DNA of 64,000 nucleotides from Roseiarcus sp963775575. Its GTDB lineage: Bacteria > Pseudomonadota > Alphaproteobacteria > Rhizobiales > Beijerinckiaceae. Under the pieces are notes generated by a model. It had not been told where the DNA came from, did no database searches, and was given only the letters and a program-made list of their open reading frames with translations. The translations under genes and the position numbers were made by a program. Numbering within the stretch: the first letter of the stretch is position 1; every line of letters begins with the position of its first letter. The stretch is from contig CAVZJG010000004.1 in NCBI GenBank assembly GCA_963775575.1, positions 124,001-188,000 of the forward strand. Direction: 5' to 3'. Shown piece by piece: positions 7,279 through 16,590 of this stretch.

Positions 7279-9156
7279 TCACCCCGCCGCCTCGGCCTGC
7301 GCCGAAAGCATGAGCCAAGCGTCCTCGGCCGCCGTCAACGCGCGCTCCAGCTCGGCGCGCTTGGCCGCGAGATCGATGACCTTGGCCGAATTGCCCGCCG
7401 TCTCGCCGGCCTCGGCCAGCGCGTCGTCGACGCGACGCAGCAGGTCCTGGAAGCGGCGCATCTTCTGCTCGACCGCCTCGATCTCCTTGCGCAATGGCGC
7501 AAGCTCGCGGCGCGGCTTGGCGGCTTCGCGCCGCTCGGGCGCCGGCGCGGGGCGGGCGGCTGCGCCCTCTTTCTTGGCGCGCGCTTGCGGCGCGCTCTGG
7601 TCGAGCACGAAGCGGCCGTAGTCGGCGAGGTCGCCCTCGAAGGCGCGCACCGTGCCGCCCGCGACCAGCCATAGCCGGTCGACGCAGGCCTCCAGCAGGC
7701 GCCGGTCGTGCGAGACCAGGATGCAGGCGCCTTCGTATTCGTTGATCGCCTCGATCAGTTCGGCGCGGCTGTCGATGTCGAGATGGTTGGTCGGCTCGTC
7801 GAGGATCAGGAGTTGCGGCCCGGCGAAGGTCGCCAGGCCCATCAGCAGGCGGGCCTTTTCGCCGCCCGACAGCGCCGCGATTCTCGTGTCGGCGCGCGCG
7901 CCGGAAAAGCCGATCAGCGCTGCGCGGCCGCGAATCTTGACCTCGGGCGCGCCGCGCATCCTCTCGGCGACGCAGCTGTAGGGCGTTCCCTCGAGGTCGA
8001 GGTCGTCGATCTGGTGCTGGGCGAAGAAGCCGACGTCGAGCTTGGCGGCGCGCACGATTCGGCCGCTCATCGGCTCGAGGCGCCCGCCGACGAATCGGGC
8101 GAACGTCGACTTGCCGTTGCCGTTGGCGCCGAGCAGGCCGATGCGGTCGTCGTTGGCGAGCGTGAGGGTGAGCCTGGAGAGCACGACGCGGTCGCCGTAG
8201 CCGACGCTCGCCTTCTCCATCGCCACGATCGGCGGGCTGAGCCGCTTGGCGATCGGCGGCCAGGCGAACGGCAGAACCGTCTCATCGACCACCGCCGAAA
8301 TCGGCTCCATTTTGGCCAGCATCTTCAGGCGCGATTGGGCCTGCGTCGCCTTGGTGGCGGTGGCGCGGAAGCGGTCGACGAACGCCTGGAGATGCCGGCG
8401 CCGCGCCTCCTGCTTCTTCAGCGCCTTGCCGTGCAGCGCCTGTTGCTCGCGCCGTTGGCGCTCGAAGCTGGTGTAGCCGCCGCTCCACAGCGTCAATTTG
8501 GCGCGCTCGAGATGCAGAATGTGGCCGACGACATCGTCGAGCAGGTCGCGGTCGTGGCTGACGACGACGACCGTCGCCGGGCAGGACTTGAGATAGTCGA
8601 TCAGCCACAGCACGCCTTCGAGATCGAGGAAGTTGGTGGGCTCGTCGAGCAGCAGGAGGTCGGGGGCCGAGAACAGCACCGCGGCGAGGGCGACGCGCAT
8701 GCGCCAGCCGCCCGAGAATTCGGCGAGGGCGCGGTTCTGCGCCGCCTCGTCGAAGCCGAGGCCGCTCAGGATTCGCGCGGCGCGCGCCGGGGCGGAATGG
8801 GCGTCGATGTCGACGAGCCGGGTCTGGATTTCCGCGATGCGCAGCGGATCGCTCGCCGCCGCCGCTTCGGCGAGGAGGGCGGCGCGTTCGCGGTCGGCGG
8901 CGAGCACGAAGTCGATCAGCGTCTCGGCGCCGCCGGGCGCCTCCTGCTCGACGCGGCCGATACGGGTGTGCCTGGGAAGCGAGATCGAGCCGCTTTCGCC
9001 GCTGATTTCGCCAGAGATCAGGCGGAACAAGGTGGTCTTGCCGGCGCCGTTGCGCCCGACCAGGCCGACGCGCGCGCCGGTCGGCAGCGCCGCGCTCGCG
9101 TGATCGAACAGCAGGCGCTCGCCGAGGCGATAGGTGAGCTCGTTGATGTGCAGCAT
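7279..9156 (-). CDS. ABC-F family ATP-binding protein
   Basis: This soluble protein of about 625 residues carries two ABC ATPase cassettes and no membrane segments. The first has Walker A GRNGAGKTT and signature FSGGWRMR; the second has GANGNGKST and LSGGEKARL. A charged linker joins them, and a lysine/alanine-rich tail (AKKEGAAARPAPAPERR region) leads to a C-terminal coiled coil. This is the Uup/YheS type of ABC-F factor, which acts on ribosomes in translation quality control or rescue. The ATG at 9156 (MLHINELTYRL) is preferred over an upstream in-frame start at 9186. Confidence 0.92.
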   Translation of the reverse strand: MLHINELTYRLGERLLFDHASAALPTGARVGLVGRNGAGKTTLFRLISGEISGESGSISLPRHTRIGRVEQEAPGGAETLIDFVLAADRERAALLAEAAAASDPLRIAEIQTRLVDIDAHSAPARAARILSGLGFDEAAQNRALAEFSGGWRMRVALAAVLFSAPDLLLLDEPTNFLDLEGVLWLIDYLKSCPATVVVVSHDRDLLDDVVGHILHLERAKLTLWSGGYTSFERQRREQQALHGKALKKQEARRRHLQAFVDRFRATATKATQAQSRLKMLAKMEPISAVVDETVLPFAWPPIAKRLSPPIVAMEKASVGYGDRVVLSRLTLTLANDDRIGLLGANGNGKSTFARFVGGRLEPMSGRIVRAAKLDVGFFAQHQIDDLDLEGTPYSCVAERMRGAPEVKIRGRAALIGFSGARADTRIAALSGGEKARLLMGLATFAGPQLLILDEPTNHLDIDSRAELIEAINEYEGACILVSHDRRLLEACVDRLWLVAGGTVRAFEGDLADYGRFVLDQSAPQARAKKEGAAARPAPAPERREAAKPRRELAPLRKEIEAVEQKMRRFQDLLRRVDDALAEAGETAGNSAKVIDLAAKRAELERALTAAEDAWLMLSAQAEAAG

Positions 9157-9410
9157 GGCGCGCTTTTGCCGCGCCGCGCCGCGCAAGGCAAGGCGCCGCG
9201 AGCGGGGCGATTGGCGAGGCGTCCGGCCAGCGCCTAGGCCCCTCGCCCGTGCTCTCCCTGCGTTTTCGGTTAGGAGAGGCCGGGCGACAGCCGCGGGGGC
9301 GTTTCCGCCTGCGCCGTTGCTTTCGCGGCGGCGCCGGTTATATATGCGTCGCCTTTGACGACCCCCCCTCGATCCGCGCCCTTCCCGGCGCGCCGCCGGA
9401 GTCCTCGCCC

Positions 9411-9794
9411 TTGTTGATCACGCCAGCCTTCGCCCAAGCCACCGGCTCGGCCCCGACGGGGTCGAGCGACATGTTGGTTCAATTCGCCCCCTTCATCCTC
9501 ATTTTCGCCATCATGTATTTTCTCATCCTGCGCCCGCAGCAGCGGCGCGCCAAGGAGCAGAAAGCGATGGTGCAGGGGGCGCGGCGCGGCGACGTCGTCG
9601 TCACCAGCGGCGGATTGATCGGTAAGATCACCAAATCGACCGACGACATGGAAATCGAACTCGAGATCGCGCCCAACGTCAGGGTTCGCGTGGCGCGCTC
9701 TGGGCTCGCCGAGGTGCGTTCGAAGGGCGAACCGGTCAAGGACGTCCCCGCCGCCAAGACGCCGCCGGCCAAGAAAGACGCCGCCAACCCCTGA
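9411..9794 (+). CDS. yajC: Sec translocon accessory subunit YajC
   Basis: A small single-span membrane protein with the transmembrane segment FAPFILIFAIMYFLIL followed by the hallmark RPQQRRAKEQ, then a cytoplasmic domain with GDVVVTSGGLIGKI. YajC associates with SecDF at the translocon. The likely start is TTG 9411 (residues LITPAFAQ), with GGAG nine bases upstream; related proteins begin with a similar ITPA(F/Y)AQ stretch. No ATG fits this start. It is the first gene of the yajC-secD-secF cluster. Confidence 0.92.
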   Translation: MLITPAFAQATGSAPTGSSDMLVQFAPFILIFAIMYFLILRPQQRRAKEQKAMVQGARRGDVVVTSGGLIGKITKSTDDMEIELEIAPNVRVRVARSGLAEVRSKGEPVKDVPAAKTPPAKKDAANP

Positions 9795-9848
9795 AGCGCC
9801 GCCGGCGCGTCGAACGCGCCTCGCTGGCGCGGGAGATTTTCAGTCCCG

Positions 9849-11438
9849 ATGTTTCGTCTCGCTTCCTGGAAGGTCGCCTCCATACTGGCGCTCGTCGCCT
9901 TCGCGGCGCTGGCGATCGTCCCGAGCTTTCTGCCGCGGGAGATCGTGGCGGCGGTGGAGAGCCGCCTTCCTTCCTTCTTGCCGTTCCGCGCTATCGTGCT
10001 CGGTCTCGATCTGCAAGGCGGCGCGCATATTCTGATGGAGGTCGACAGCGTCTCGGTGACCAAGGCGCAGGTCGAAACGTTGCGCGACGACGTGCGCGCC
10101 AAGATGCGCGAAGGCAAGATTTCGATCAGCGGCGGCATCGCGATGCAGCCGCGCGGCGTCGTCGTGCGCATCGCCGACCCGGCCGAGCGCGCGCGCGCGC
10201 TCGAGCTATTGCGGCCGCTCAATCAGAACGTCGGCGGGGCGCTGACCGGCGCGGCCGGGCATGGGCTCGACATTTCCGACACCGGCGACGGCGCGGTGCA
10301 GCTGCTGCTGACGGAAGCCGCCACCACCGAGAAGATCCGCCACGCCGTCACCCAGTCGATTGAAGTGCTGAACCGCCGCCTCAACGGCGCCGGCACCAAG
10401 GAGACCAACGTCCAGCAGCAGGGCAACGACCGGATCCTGATCGAAGTGCCGGGCCTTCAGGACACCACCAAGGTGAAGGATTTGCTGGGCGCCACCGCCA
10501 AGCTGGAGTTCCGTCTGGTCGCCGATCCCGGCGATCCCCCGAGCGAATTCGACGTTCTTCCCCAGCAGCAGGGCGGCACGATTCCGGTGCAGAAGCGGGT
10601 AATGGTGGCGGGCGAGGACCTCGTCGACGCGCAGCCGAGCTTCGATTCGCGCACCGGCGAGCCCGACGTCAGTTTCCGCTTCAATCTGCGCGGCGGCCAG
10701 AAATTCGGCCAGGTCACCTCCGAGAACGTCGGGCGGCTGTTCGCCATCGTGCTCGACGGCAAGGTGATTTCCGCGCCGCGCATTCTCTCGCCGATCACCG
10801 GCGGCTCCGGCCAGATCACCGGCAATTTCACCGTCGAAGAGGCCGACAATCTGGCGGTGCTGCTGCGCGCCGGCGCGCTTCCGGCCAAGCTGACGGTGGT
10901 CGAGGAGCGCACCGTCGGCCCCGGGCTCGGCCAGGATTCGATCGACGCGGGCAAGCGCGCGGCCTTCGTCGGCGGCGCGCTGGTCGTCGTCTACATGCTG
11001 ACGACCTACGGCGTGTTCGGAATTTTCGCCGATCTGGCGCTGGGCGTGCACATCCTCTTCATCTTCGCCTCGATGGCGCTGCTGGGAGCGACGCTGACCT
11101 TGCCCGGCATCGCGGGCATCGTCTTCACCATCGGCATGGCGGTCGATTCGAACGTGCTGATCTACGAGCGCATCCGCGAGGAGGGGCATCTCGGGCGCTC
11201 GGTGATTTCCGCTCTCGACGCTGGCTTCAAGCGCGCCTTCGCCACCATCATCGACTCCAACGTGACGATGTTCGTGGCGGCGGTCATCCTCTATCTCTTC
11301 GGCTCGGGCGCGGTGCGCGGCTTCGCGATTTCGCTCGGGCTGGGCATTCTGACTTCGGTGATCACGGCGGTGACGATGACGCGCATGATGATCGCGCTGT
11401 GGTACCACCGGCTTCGCCCCAGCGCGCTGCCGATATGA
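9849..11438 (+). CDS. secD: Protein translocase subunit SecD
   Basis: 529 residues. An N-terminal membrane anchor precedes the DLQGGAHILMEVD motif, then come a periplasmic P1 head and a C-terminal block of five membrane segments with GMAVDSNVLIYERIREE. SecD and SecF use the proton gradient to finish pulling exported proteins across the inner membrane. It lies 54 bases after yajC and 22 bases before secF, so the genes probably share a transcript. No anomalies were seen. Confidence 0.97.
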   Translation: MFRLASWKVASILALVAFAALAIVPSFLPREIVAAVESRLPSFLPFRAIVLGLDLQGGAHILMEVDSVSVTKAQVETLRDDVRAKMREGKISISGGIAMQPRGVVVRIADPAERARALELLRPLNQNVGGALTGAAGHGLDISDTGDGAVQLLLTEAATTEKIRHAVTQSIEVLNRRLNGAGTKETNVQQQGNDRILIEVPGLQDTTKVKDLLGATAKLEFRLVADPGDPPSEFDVLPQQQGGTIPVQKRVMVAGEDLVDAQPSFDSRTGEPDVSFRFNLRGGQKFGQVTSENVGRLFAIVLDGKVISAPRILSPITGGSGQITGNFTVEEADNLAVLLRAGALPAKLTVVEERTVGPGLGQDSIDAGKRAAFVGGALVVVYMLTTYGVFGIFADLALGVHILFIFASMALLGATLTLPGIAGIVFTIGMAVDSNVLIYERIREEGHLGRSVISALDAGFKRAFATIIDSNVTMFVAAVILYLFGSGAVRGFAISLGLGILTSVITAVTMTRMMIALWYHRLRPSALPI

Positions 11439-11460
11439 CGTCAGGCGAAAGATTGGCTCG

Positions 11461-12417
11461 ATGAAACTGCTCCGCCTCGCGCCGGAAAACACCAAATTCG
11501 GTTTCATGCGGCTCCGCCGCGTCAGCTATCCCTTGTCGGCGTGCCTGTCGATCATCGCGGTGCTGATGTTCTTTTTCGTCGGCATGAATTTCGGCATCGA
11601 CTTCGCCGGCGGCACGCAGGTGGAGCTGCGCGCCAAGAGCGGCGCGGCGGACCTGGCCGACTTGCGCAGCAAGGCCGAGGGGCTCGGCCTGGGCCCGGTC
11701 GAAGCGCAGCGCTCGGGCGCCGAAAGCGACGTCACCGTTCGCCTCAACGTGCAGCCCGGCGGGGAGACCGGCCAGCAGACCGCGATCGGCAAATTGCGCG
11801 CGACGTTCGGCGAGGCCTACGAATTCCGCAGCGTCGAGACGGTCGGCCCGCGCGTGTCCGGCGAACTGGTGCAGGCCGGCACGCTCGGCGTCGTCGTCGC
11901 CATTCTGGCGGTGCTCGCCTATCTCTGGTTCCGCTTCGAATGGCAGTTCGCCGTCGGCGCCATCATCGGCACGATGCACGACCTATTGCTCACGGTCGGC
12001 TTTTTCTGCGTCACCCAGTTGGAGTTCAACCAGACCTCGATCGCGGCGATCCTGACCATCGTCGGCTATTCGCTCAACGAGACGGTGGTCGTGCTCGACC
12101 GCATCCGCGAGGTCATGCGCAAGTACAAGCGCCTGTCGACCGCCGAGATCGTCGACATGTCGGTCAACGCGGTGCTGCCGCGCACGATCATGACGGCGAC
12201 GACGGTGTTTCTCGCGCTGCTGGCGCTGTTCTTCCTCGGCGGCCACGTGATCCGCTCGTTCTCGGCGGCGATGATCTGGGGCATATTCGTCGCCACCTAT
12301 TCCTCGATCTTCATCTGCTCGCCGATGCTGATCTATCTCGGCGTGCGCGCCGACGTGTTCGACAAGGGGAACGAGGCGGAGGCGGGCGCCGCCGCCGCCG
12401 CCAAGGCGAGGGTGTGA
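11461..12417 (+). CDS. secF: Protein translocase subunit SecF
   Basis: 318 residues. The family marker GMNFGIDFAGGTQVELR follows the first membrane segment, and the C-terminal membrane block carries GYSLNETVVVLDRIRE. It partners with SecD. The stop overlaps the GTG start of the next gene (GTGA), extending the operon into the complex-I assembly-factor-like genes. Length is normal for the family. Confidence 0.97.
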   Translation: MKLLRLAPENTKFGFMRLRRVSYPLSACLSIIAVLMFFFVGMNFGIDFAGGTQVELRAKSGAADLADLRSKAEGLGLGPVEAQRSGAESDVTVRLNVQPGGETGQQTAIGKLRATFGEAYEFRSVETVGPRVSGELVQAGTLGVVVAILAVLAYLWFRFEWQFAVGAIIGTMHDLLLTVGFFCVTQLEFNQTSIAAILTIVGYSLNETVVVLDRIREVMRKYKRLSTAEIVDMSVNAVLPRTIMTATTVFLALLALFFLGGHVIRSFSAAMIWGIFVATYSSIFICSPMLIYLGVRADVFDKGNEAEAGAAAAAKARV

Positions 12418-12809
12418 ACGCGCCGCGCCCGCGCGCCTACGTTCCCGGTCGTCATGCGATCGAGGCCTACGGGGCCGGCGGCTTTCGTTTTGCCGGCCTT
12501 TCGCACGTCGGTTCGATCCTGGCGACGCCGAAGGGCGTCGGCGCGGTCGCGATTCGCGCGCCGAGCGAAATCGACGCCGATGCGCTGGCGCCGCTGTTTA
12601 CGGAACTCGAGGCCGGACCGGGTTCGATCGAGTTCGTCGTGATCGGCGCCGGGGCGCGGGCGGCGCCGCTGGCGCCCGCGCTCGAGGACCGCCTGCGCGC
12701 GGCGGGCCTCCGCTTCGAGGCGATGGCGACGGGCCCTGCGTTGCGAGTCTACAATGTGATGATCGACGAAAACCGCCGCGTCGCGGCCCTGCTCCTCGCC
12801 GCGCCGTGA
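12414..12809 (+). CDS. Mth938-like (DUF498/NDUFAF3 family) protein
   Basis: 131 residues from GTG 12414, which overlaps the secF stop. The fold family is Mth938/DUF498, seen here in the FVVIGAG stretch and the conserved end segment with MATGPALRVYNVMIDENRRV. The mitochondrial member NDUFAF3 is a respiratory complex I assembly factor; bacterial members are largely uncharacterised. Its stop overlaps the GTG of the next gene by four bases, so the pair is tightly coupled. A complex I role in this bacterium is inference from the family. Confidence 0.88.
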   Translation: MNAPRPRAYVPGRHAIEAYGAGGFRFAGLSHVGSILATPKGVGAVAIRAPSEIDADALAPLFTELEAGPGSIEFVVIGAGARAAPLAPALEDRLRAAGLRFEAMATGPALRVYNVMIDENRRVAALLLAAP

Positions 12810-13693
12810 GCGCCGGCGAAGAGCGCGCCGACGCGCTGGCGCGGGCGTACGCCCATTGCGCCGGCCTCGCGCGCGAGCGCGAACGCGACCGCTGGCTCTC
12901 GGCCCTTTTCGCGCCCGAGGCGGCGCGCCCGCCCCTTCACGCGCTCGCCGCCTTCGCTCACGAGATCGCGCGCATTCGCGCCGCCGCGCGCGAACCGCTC
13001 GCCAGCGAGATGCGCCTGGCGTGGTGGCGCGAGGCGCTGGCGGGGGAGCGCGAGGCGGAGGCCGCGGGCCATCCCGTCGCCGCCGCGCTGATCGACGCGA
13101 AGACGAGGTTCGCGCTGCCGGCGGCGGCGTTCGACGACTGGCTGCAGGCGCGGAGCTTCGATCTCACCGACGACGCCATGCCGACGCTCGCCGATCTCGA
13201 GGCCTATTGCCGCCGAACCGCGTCGGCGTCGTTTCATCTGGCGGCGCTGATCCTCGGCGAAGGGCGCGATCTCGGCGCGGCCGAGGCGAGCGGCGCCGCC
13301 GGGCTCGCCGCCGGCCTGACCGAGGCCTTGCGGACGTTCGCCGCGACGAGCGCGCGCGGCCCCGTCTATCTGCCGCGCGAAATGCTGGAGCGCCGGGGCG
13401 CCTCGCTCGCCGACGTGCGCGGGCGCCGCGACGGCGCGCCTTTGCGCGCCGTCTTGAGCGATCTCGCCGCCGAGGCGCGGCGGCGCCTGGAGGAAGCCGA
13501 GGCGCTTGTCGTCGATCTCCCGCCGGCCGTCCTTCCCGCCTTCATCCCCTTGGGCGCGGCGCGGCTCGATCTCGCGCGGCTGCGACGCGCCGGCGCGCCG
13601 TTCGAACCGTACGCCGCGCCCTCGCTCTGGCGGCGCCAATGGGCGCTGTGGCGCTGGGTGCGCGGGAGGCGGCAGGGCCTCACTGTCCGGTGA
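12806..13693 (+). CDS. Squalene/phytoene synthase family protein (NDUFAF6-like)
   Basis: 295 residues from GTG 12806. It has the all-helical trans-isoprenyl synthase fold with FAHEIARIRAA and MRLAWWREAL in the first half and YCRRTASASFHLAALIL in the middle. The aspartate-rich DxxxD motifs that bind the diphosphates in true squalene or phytoene synthases are degenerate. That is typical of the NDUFAF6 branch, a mitochondrial complex I assembly factor with no known prenyl activity. Its position directly after an NDUFAF3-like gene supports this reading. Its 3' end overlaps the convergent sugar permease gene by 14 bases. Confidence 0.82.
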   Translation: MSAGEERADALARAYAHCAGLARERERDRWLSALFAPEAARPPLHALAAFAHEIARIRAAAREPLASEMRLAWWREALAGEREAEAAGHPVAAALIDAKTRFALPAAAFDDWLQARSFDLTDDAMPTLADLEAYCRRTASASFHLAALILGEGRDLGAAEASGAAGLAAGLTEALRTFAATSARGPVYLPREMLERRGASLADVRGRRDGAPLRAVLSDLAAEARRRLEEAEALVVDLPPAVLPAFIPLGAARLDLARLRRAGAPFEPYAAPSLWRRQWALWRWVRGRRQGLTVR

Positions 13694-14705
13694 CGGACTG
13701 GCGTCGAATGCGGCGGTCGATGATCGTCTGCAGGACGACCGAGACGACGATGACCAGACCGAACGCCAACTGGGTGTAGAACGCGTTGACGCCCGCCGAG
13801 ACGATGCCCGCGTTGATCGCGCCGATGATAAAGGCCGCGACGAACGTGCCGACCACCGAGCCGGTGCCGCCAAACACCGACGTGCCGCCCAGGAACACCG
13901 AGGCGATGGTGTTCAGCAGCGAGCCGTCGCCGGTGCTCGGCCAGAAATAATAGCCGTAGATCGAGCTCAGCATGCCGCAGAACACCGCGGTGACCCCGAC
14001 CAGCACGAACGCCTTGATCTTGACTCGTCCGGCGTTGACGCCCATCAGCCGCGCGCTGATCTGGTTGTCGCCGACCAAGAACACGTGGGCGCCGAACTGG
14101 GTGCGGTTGAGCAATATCCATTCGGCGACCACGATCGCGATCATCCAAAGGGTCTGCACGGGAAAGCCGAACAGCGGCTCGCGCAGCAGCGCATGCATTT
14201 GCGGGTATTTGTCGTCGCCCAGCGGCACGCCGGTGCCGTTCATCAAGACAAGCTCGAGGCCGCGGAACAAGAACTGGGTGCCGATGGTGATGACGAGCGA
14301 GGGAATGTTGAGGGTCGCCACGAGAATCCCGTTGAGGAGGCCGCAGGCGACGCCCGTCGCGAGCCCGACGATCACGCCGACCCACCACGGCCAGCCGGCG
14401 TGGGCGGTCGCGAGACAAAACGCGGCGGTGCCGAGCGCCATCACCGAGGGAAAGGAAAGATCGATTTCGCCGGTGATCACGACGAAAGTCAACGACAACG
14501 CGACGATGCCGAACAGCGGCGTCGTCTCGGCGAACGCGAGGTAGATGTCGACGTCGGTGAACACGCGCGGCGCGGCGATGACGAAGGCGAGCCACATCGC
14601 GAAGCCGACGCCGACGATGCCCATCTGGCTGCCGTAACGCGTCAGCAGCGACGGCGGCGCGGCCTTGTAGCCGACCGGGCGGGATTCCGCAGCTTCTTCG
14701 GTCAT
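13680..14705 (-). CDS. Sugar ABC transporter permease
   Basis: 341 residues with roughly ten hydrophobic segments, of the RbsC/FrcC/XylH type. Features include FVVITGEIDLSFPSVMALG and GTQFLFRGLELVLMNG. The start ATG at 14705 overlaps the ATPase stop (ATGA). It forms the membrane channel for the sugar importer encoded upstream. Its neighbourhood with galK and galT points to galactose or a galactose-containing sugar as substrate (inference). Confidence 0.93.
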   Translation of the reverse strand: MTEEAAESRPVGYKAAPPSLLTRYGSQMGIVGVGFAMWLAFVIAAPRVFTDVDIYLAFAETTPLFGIVALSLTFVVITGEIDLSFPSVMALGTAAFCLATAHAGWPWWVGVIVGLATGVACGLLNGILVATLNIPSLVITIGTQFLFRGLELVLMNGTGVPLGDDKYPQMHALLREPLFGFPVQTLWMIAIVVAEWILLNRTQFGAHVFLVGDNQISARLMGVNAGRVKIKAFVLVGVTAVFCGMLSSIYGYYFWPSTGDGSLLNTIASVFLGGTSVFGGTGSVVGTFVAAFIIGAINAGIVSAGVNAFYTQLAFGLVIVVSVVLQTIIDRRIRRQSVTGQ

Positions 14706-15499
14706 GACGGCAGCTCCATCGTCCCGGTTCGCGCAACGTGATAGAGCCGCTCGATCAGCTGATCCATCGTGATGTCGGCGCGATTGTACATGCCCGCGAC
14801 CCTGCCGCGATCGAGCACGTAGAGCCGATCGACGACCGGATAGATGTTGAAGATATTGTGATCGATGAAGATCGCCGACTTGCCGACGTCCTTGATGTGG
14901 CGGACGAAGTCGAGCGTCTTCTTGGTCTCGCTGAGCGACAGGCCCATCGTCGGCTCGTCGAGAATGACGAGCTCGGCTTCGAAATAGAGGGCGCGGGTGA
15001 TCGCGACGCCCTGCTTCTCGCCGCCCGACATGGTGGCGACGACGTTGTCGGGATGCACTGCCGTCGAGGTGAAGCCCATGTGCTCGCTCATCAGCCGCGC
15101 GCATTCGTTGCGCATGCGCTCGACGTCGAGCAAGCCGATGCGGTTGCGCAGCTCGCGGCCCATGAACATATTGCGCCAGATCGGCTGCTTCTCGCAGAGC
15201 GCGCGTTCCTGATAGACGGTCTCGATGCCGAGGCCGCGCGCCTTCGCCACCGACCAGTCGTCGACGCGCTCGCCATGGAAATAGACCTCGCCGCCGGCGT
15301 CGGGAGCGTAGAATCCCATCACCACCTTGATGAGGGTGGACTTGCCGGCGCCGTTGTCGCCGAGCAGGCCGACGATTTCGCGCGGATTCACTTGGAAGTT
15401 TGCATCGGCGAGCGACCGCACCTCGCCAAAAGTCTTGGAAACATGGCGCAGCTCGATGACGGGCGGCGCGTCGGCGCCCGGCGACGCAGACTGAGACAC
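14702..15499 (-). CDS. Sugar ABC transporter ATP-binding protein (single cassette)
   Basis: 265 residues with one ABC cassette: Walker A GDNGAGKST, signature MSGGEKQG, Walker B VILDEPTMGLS. Single-cassette sugar ATPases of this type (FrcA-like) are about 260 residues, unlike the two-cassette RbsA. The GTG at 15499 is chosen because GGAGAGG sits about 8 bases upstream; the longer frame to 15571 would run through the hairpin between the genes. It lies between the binding protein and permease genes of the same operon. Confidence 0.92.
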   Translation of the reverse strand: MSQSASPGADAPPVIELRHVSKTFGEVRSLADANFQVNPREIVGLLGDNGAGKSTLIKVVMGFYAPDAGGEVYFHGERVDDWSVAKARGLGIETVYQERALCEKQPIWRNMFMGRELRNRIGLLDVERMRNECARLMSEHMGFTSTAVHPDNVVATMSGGEKQGVAITRALYFEAELVILDEPTMGLSLSETKKTLDFVRHIKDVGKSAIFIDHNIFNIYPVVDRLYVLDRGRVAGMYNRADITMDQLIERLYHVARTGTMELPS

Positions 15500-15524
15500 T
15501 TCGGTCCTCTCCTTTATGAAATGA

Positions 15525-15549
15525 CCGGGGCGCCGAACGGGCGCCCCGG
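15525..15549 (-). terminator. Intercistronic hairpin between binding-protein and ATPase genes
   Basis: A perfect 10-bp GC stem (CCGGGGCGCC / GGCGCCCCGG) with a 5-base loop lies between the sugar-binding-protein stop and the ATPase start. There is no strong U-tract. Such hairpins often stabilise the upstream mRNA or attenuate read-through, so that binding protein is made in excess over the other subunits. Confidence 0.6.
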
Positions 15550-15576
15550 CTTTGGTGCCAACTAGCCCCACTTATC

Positions 15577-16590
15577 CTAACGGATTTCCTGCGCCGCGAG
15601 CGGCGCGATGGCGTCGACGTTCTTCGGATCGACGAAGGCGCCGGCCGTGTTGATGTCGAGACCGGAGAAGCCGAACTTCTTGGTCAGGCAGATGTTGAGG
15701 ATCGGCAGATAGCCCTGCAGGTAGGGCTGCTGGTCGATCACCAGCTCCTGATAGCCGTCCTTGACCGCCTTGGCGGTGGCCGGCGACATGTCGAAGCCGG
15801 CGAAGAACACCTGGCCGGGCTTCAGCGACGCGGCGCGCGCGTAGACGCCGACGTTGGCGGTCAGGGCGCCGTGGTCGGTGACGACGAGCTTGATGTCCGG
15901 GTTGGCCTTCATCACGCCGACGAAGACCGCTGTGCCGGCGTTCGGATCGGCGTCCACCGCCTTGTCGATCTCCTGATAGATGACCTTGGCGCCGGCCTTT
16001 TCGATCAACTCGATGACGCCGACCGTGCGCGAGCCGCGGTCGCCGCCCTGGCCCTTGAGGCCCCAGACAAAGGCGAGGTCGCCCGCCTTGAGGCCGGCGC
16101 GCTTGGCCGCTTCCGCTCCCAGCGCGAGGCCCGCGAGATGATTGGGCGCGCCGACGTAGCCCATGCCCGCCGGCCCGTACTTCGCCTCGGCGTCCGGCAG
16201 CGCGGTGTTCGCCGTGGTGAAGATGATGCCGGCGGCGAACGCCTTGTCGATCTGCGGATCCGTCGCCGCGTCGCCGGGATGGCCCATGAAGGCGATGCCG
16301 TCGACCTTGGTGGCGATCGCCTGCTGCAACTGGGTGATCATCAGGTTGGGATCCCAGTTGGAGAAGTAGTAGGTGACCGCCGGCCCGAGGTCGAGTTCGG
16401 CCTGCCGATAGCCGTTGTAGACGTTGTTGGCGAACACGCCGCCCTGCGGGCCGCCGGGGAACGCGGCGATCTTGACGCCCTGACACCACTTAGCCACCGG
16501 GTCCGTCGCATGCGCGGTTTGAACCGCGCCGACGGCGAGAGCGAGCGCCGCCGTCGTCACGAGCACGCGCCGCATATTTGCCTTGACCAT
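15577..16590 (-). CDS. Sugar ABC transporter substrate-binding protein (Peripla_BP_4)
   Basis: 337 residues from ATG 16590, which has GGAGG 7-8 bases upstream. A signal peptide (VLVTTAALALAVGAVQTAHA) is followed by a ribose-binding-protein-like periplasmic fold, with LMITQLQQAIATKVDGIAFM and KPGQVFFAGFDMSPA as family landmarks. It captures the sugar for the adjacent permease/ATPase. Genes for galactokinase and GalT lie upstream on the same strand, 415 bases away, suggesting galactose-type ligands. Sequence alone does not fix the sugar. Confidence 0.92.
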   Translation of the reverse strand: MVKANMRRVLVTTAALALAVGAVQTAHATDPVAKWCQGVKIAAFPGGPQGGVFANNVYNGYRQAELDLGPAVTYYFSNWDPNLMITQLQQAIATKVDGIAFMGHPGDAATDPQIDKAFAAGIIFTTANTALPDAEAKYGPAGMGYVGAPNHLAGLALGAEAAKRAGLKAGDLAFVWGLKGQGGDRGSRTVGVIELIEKAGAKVIYQEIDKAVDADPNAGTAVFVGVMKANPDIKLVVTDHGALTANVGVYARAASLKPGQVFFAGFDMSPATAKAVKDGYQELVIDQQPYLQGYLPILNICLTKKFGFSGLDINTAGAFVDPKNVDAIAPLAAQEIR

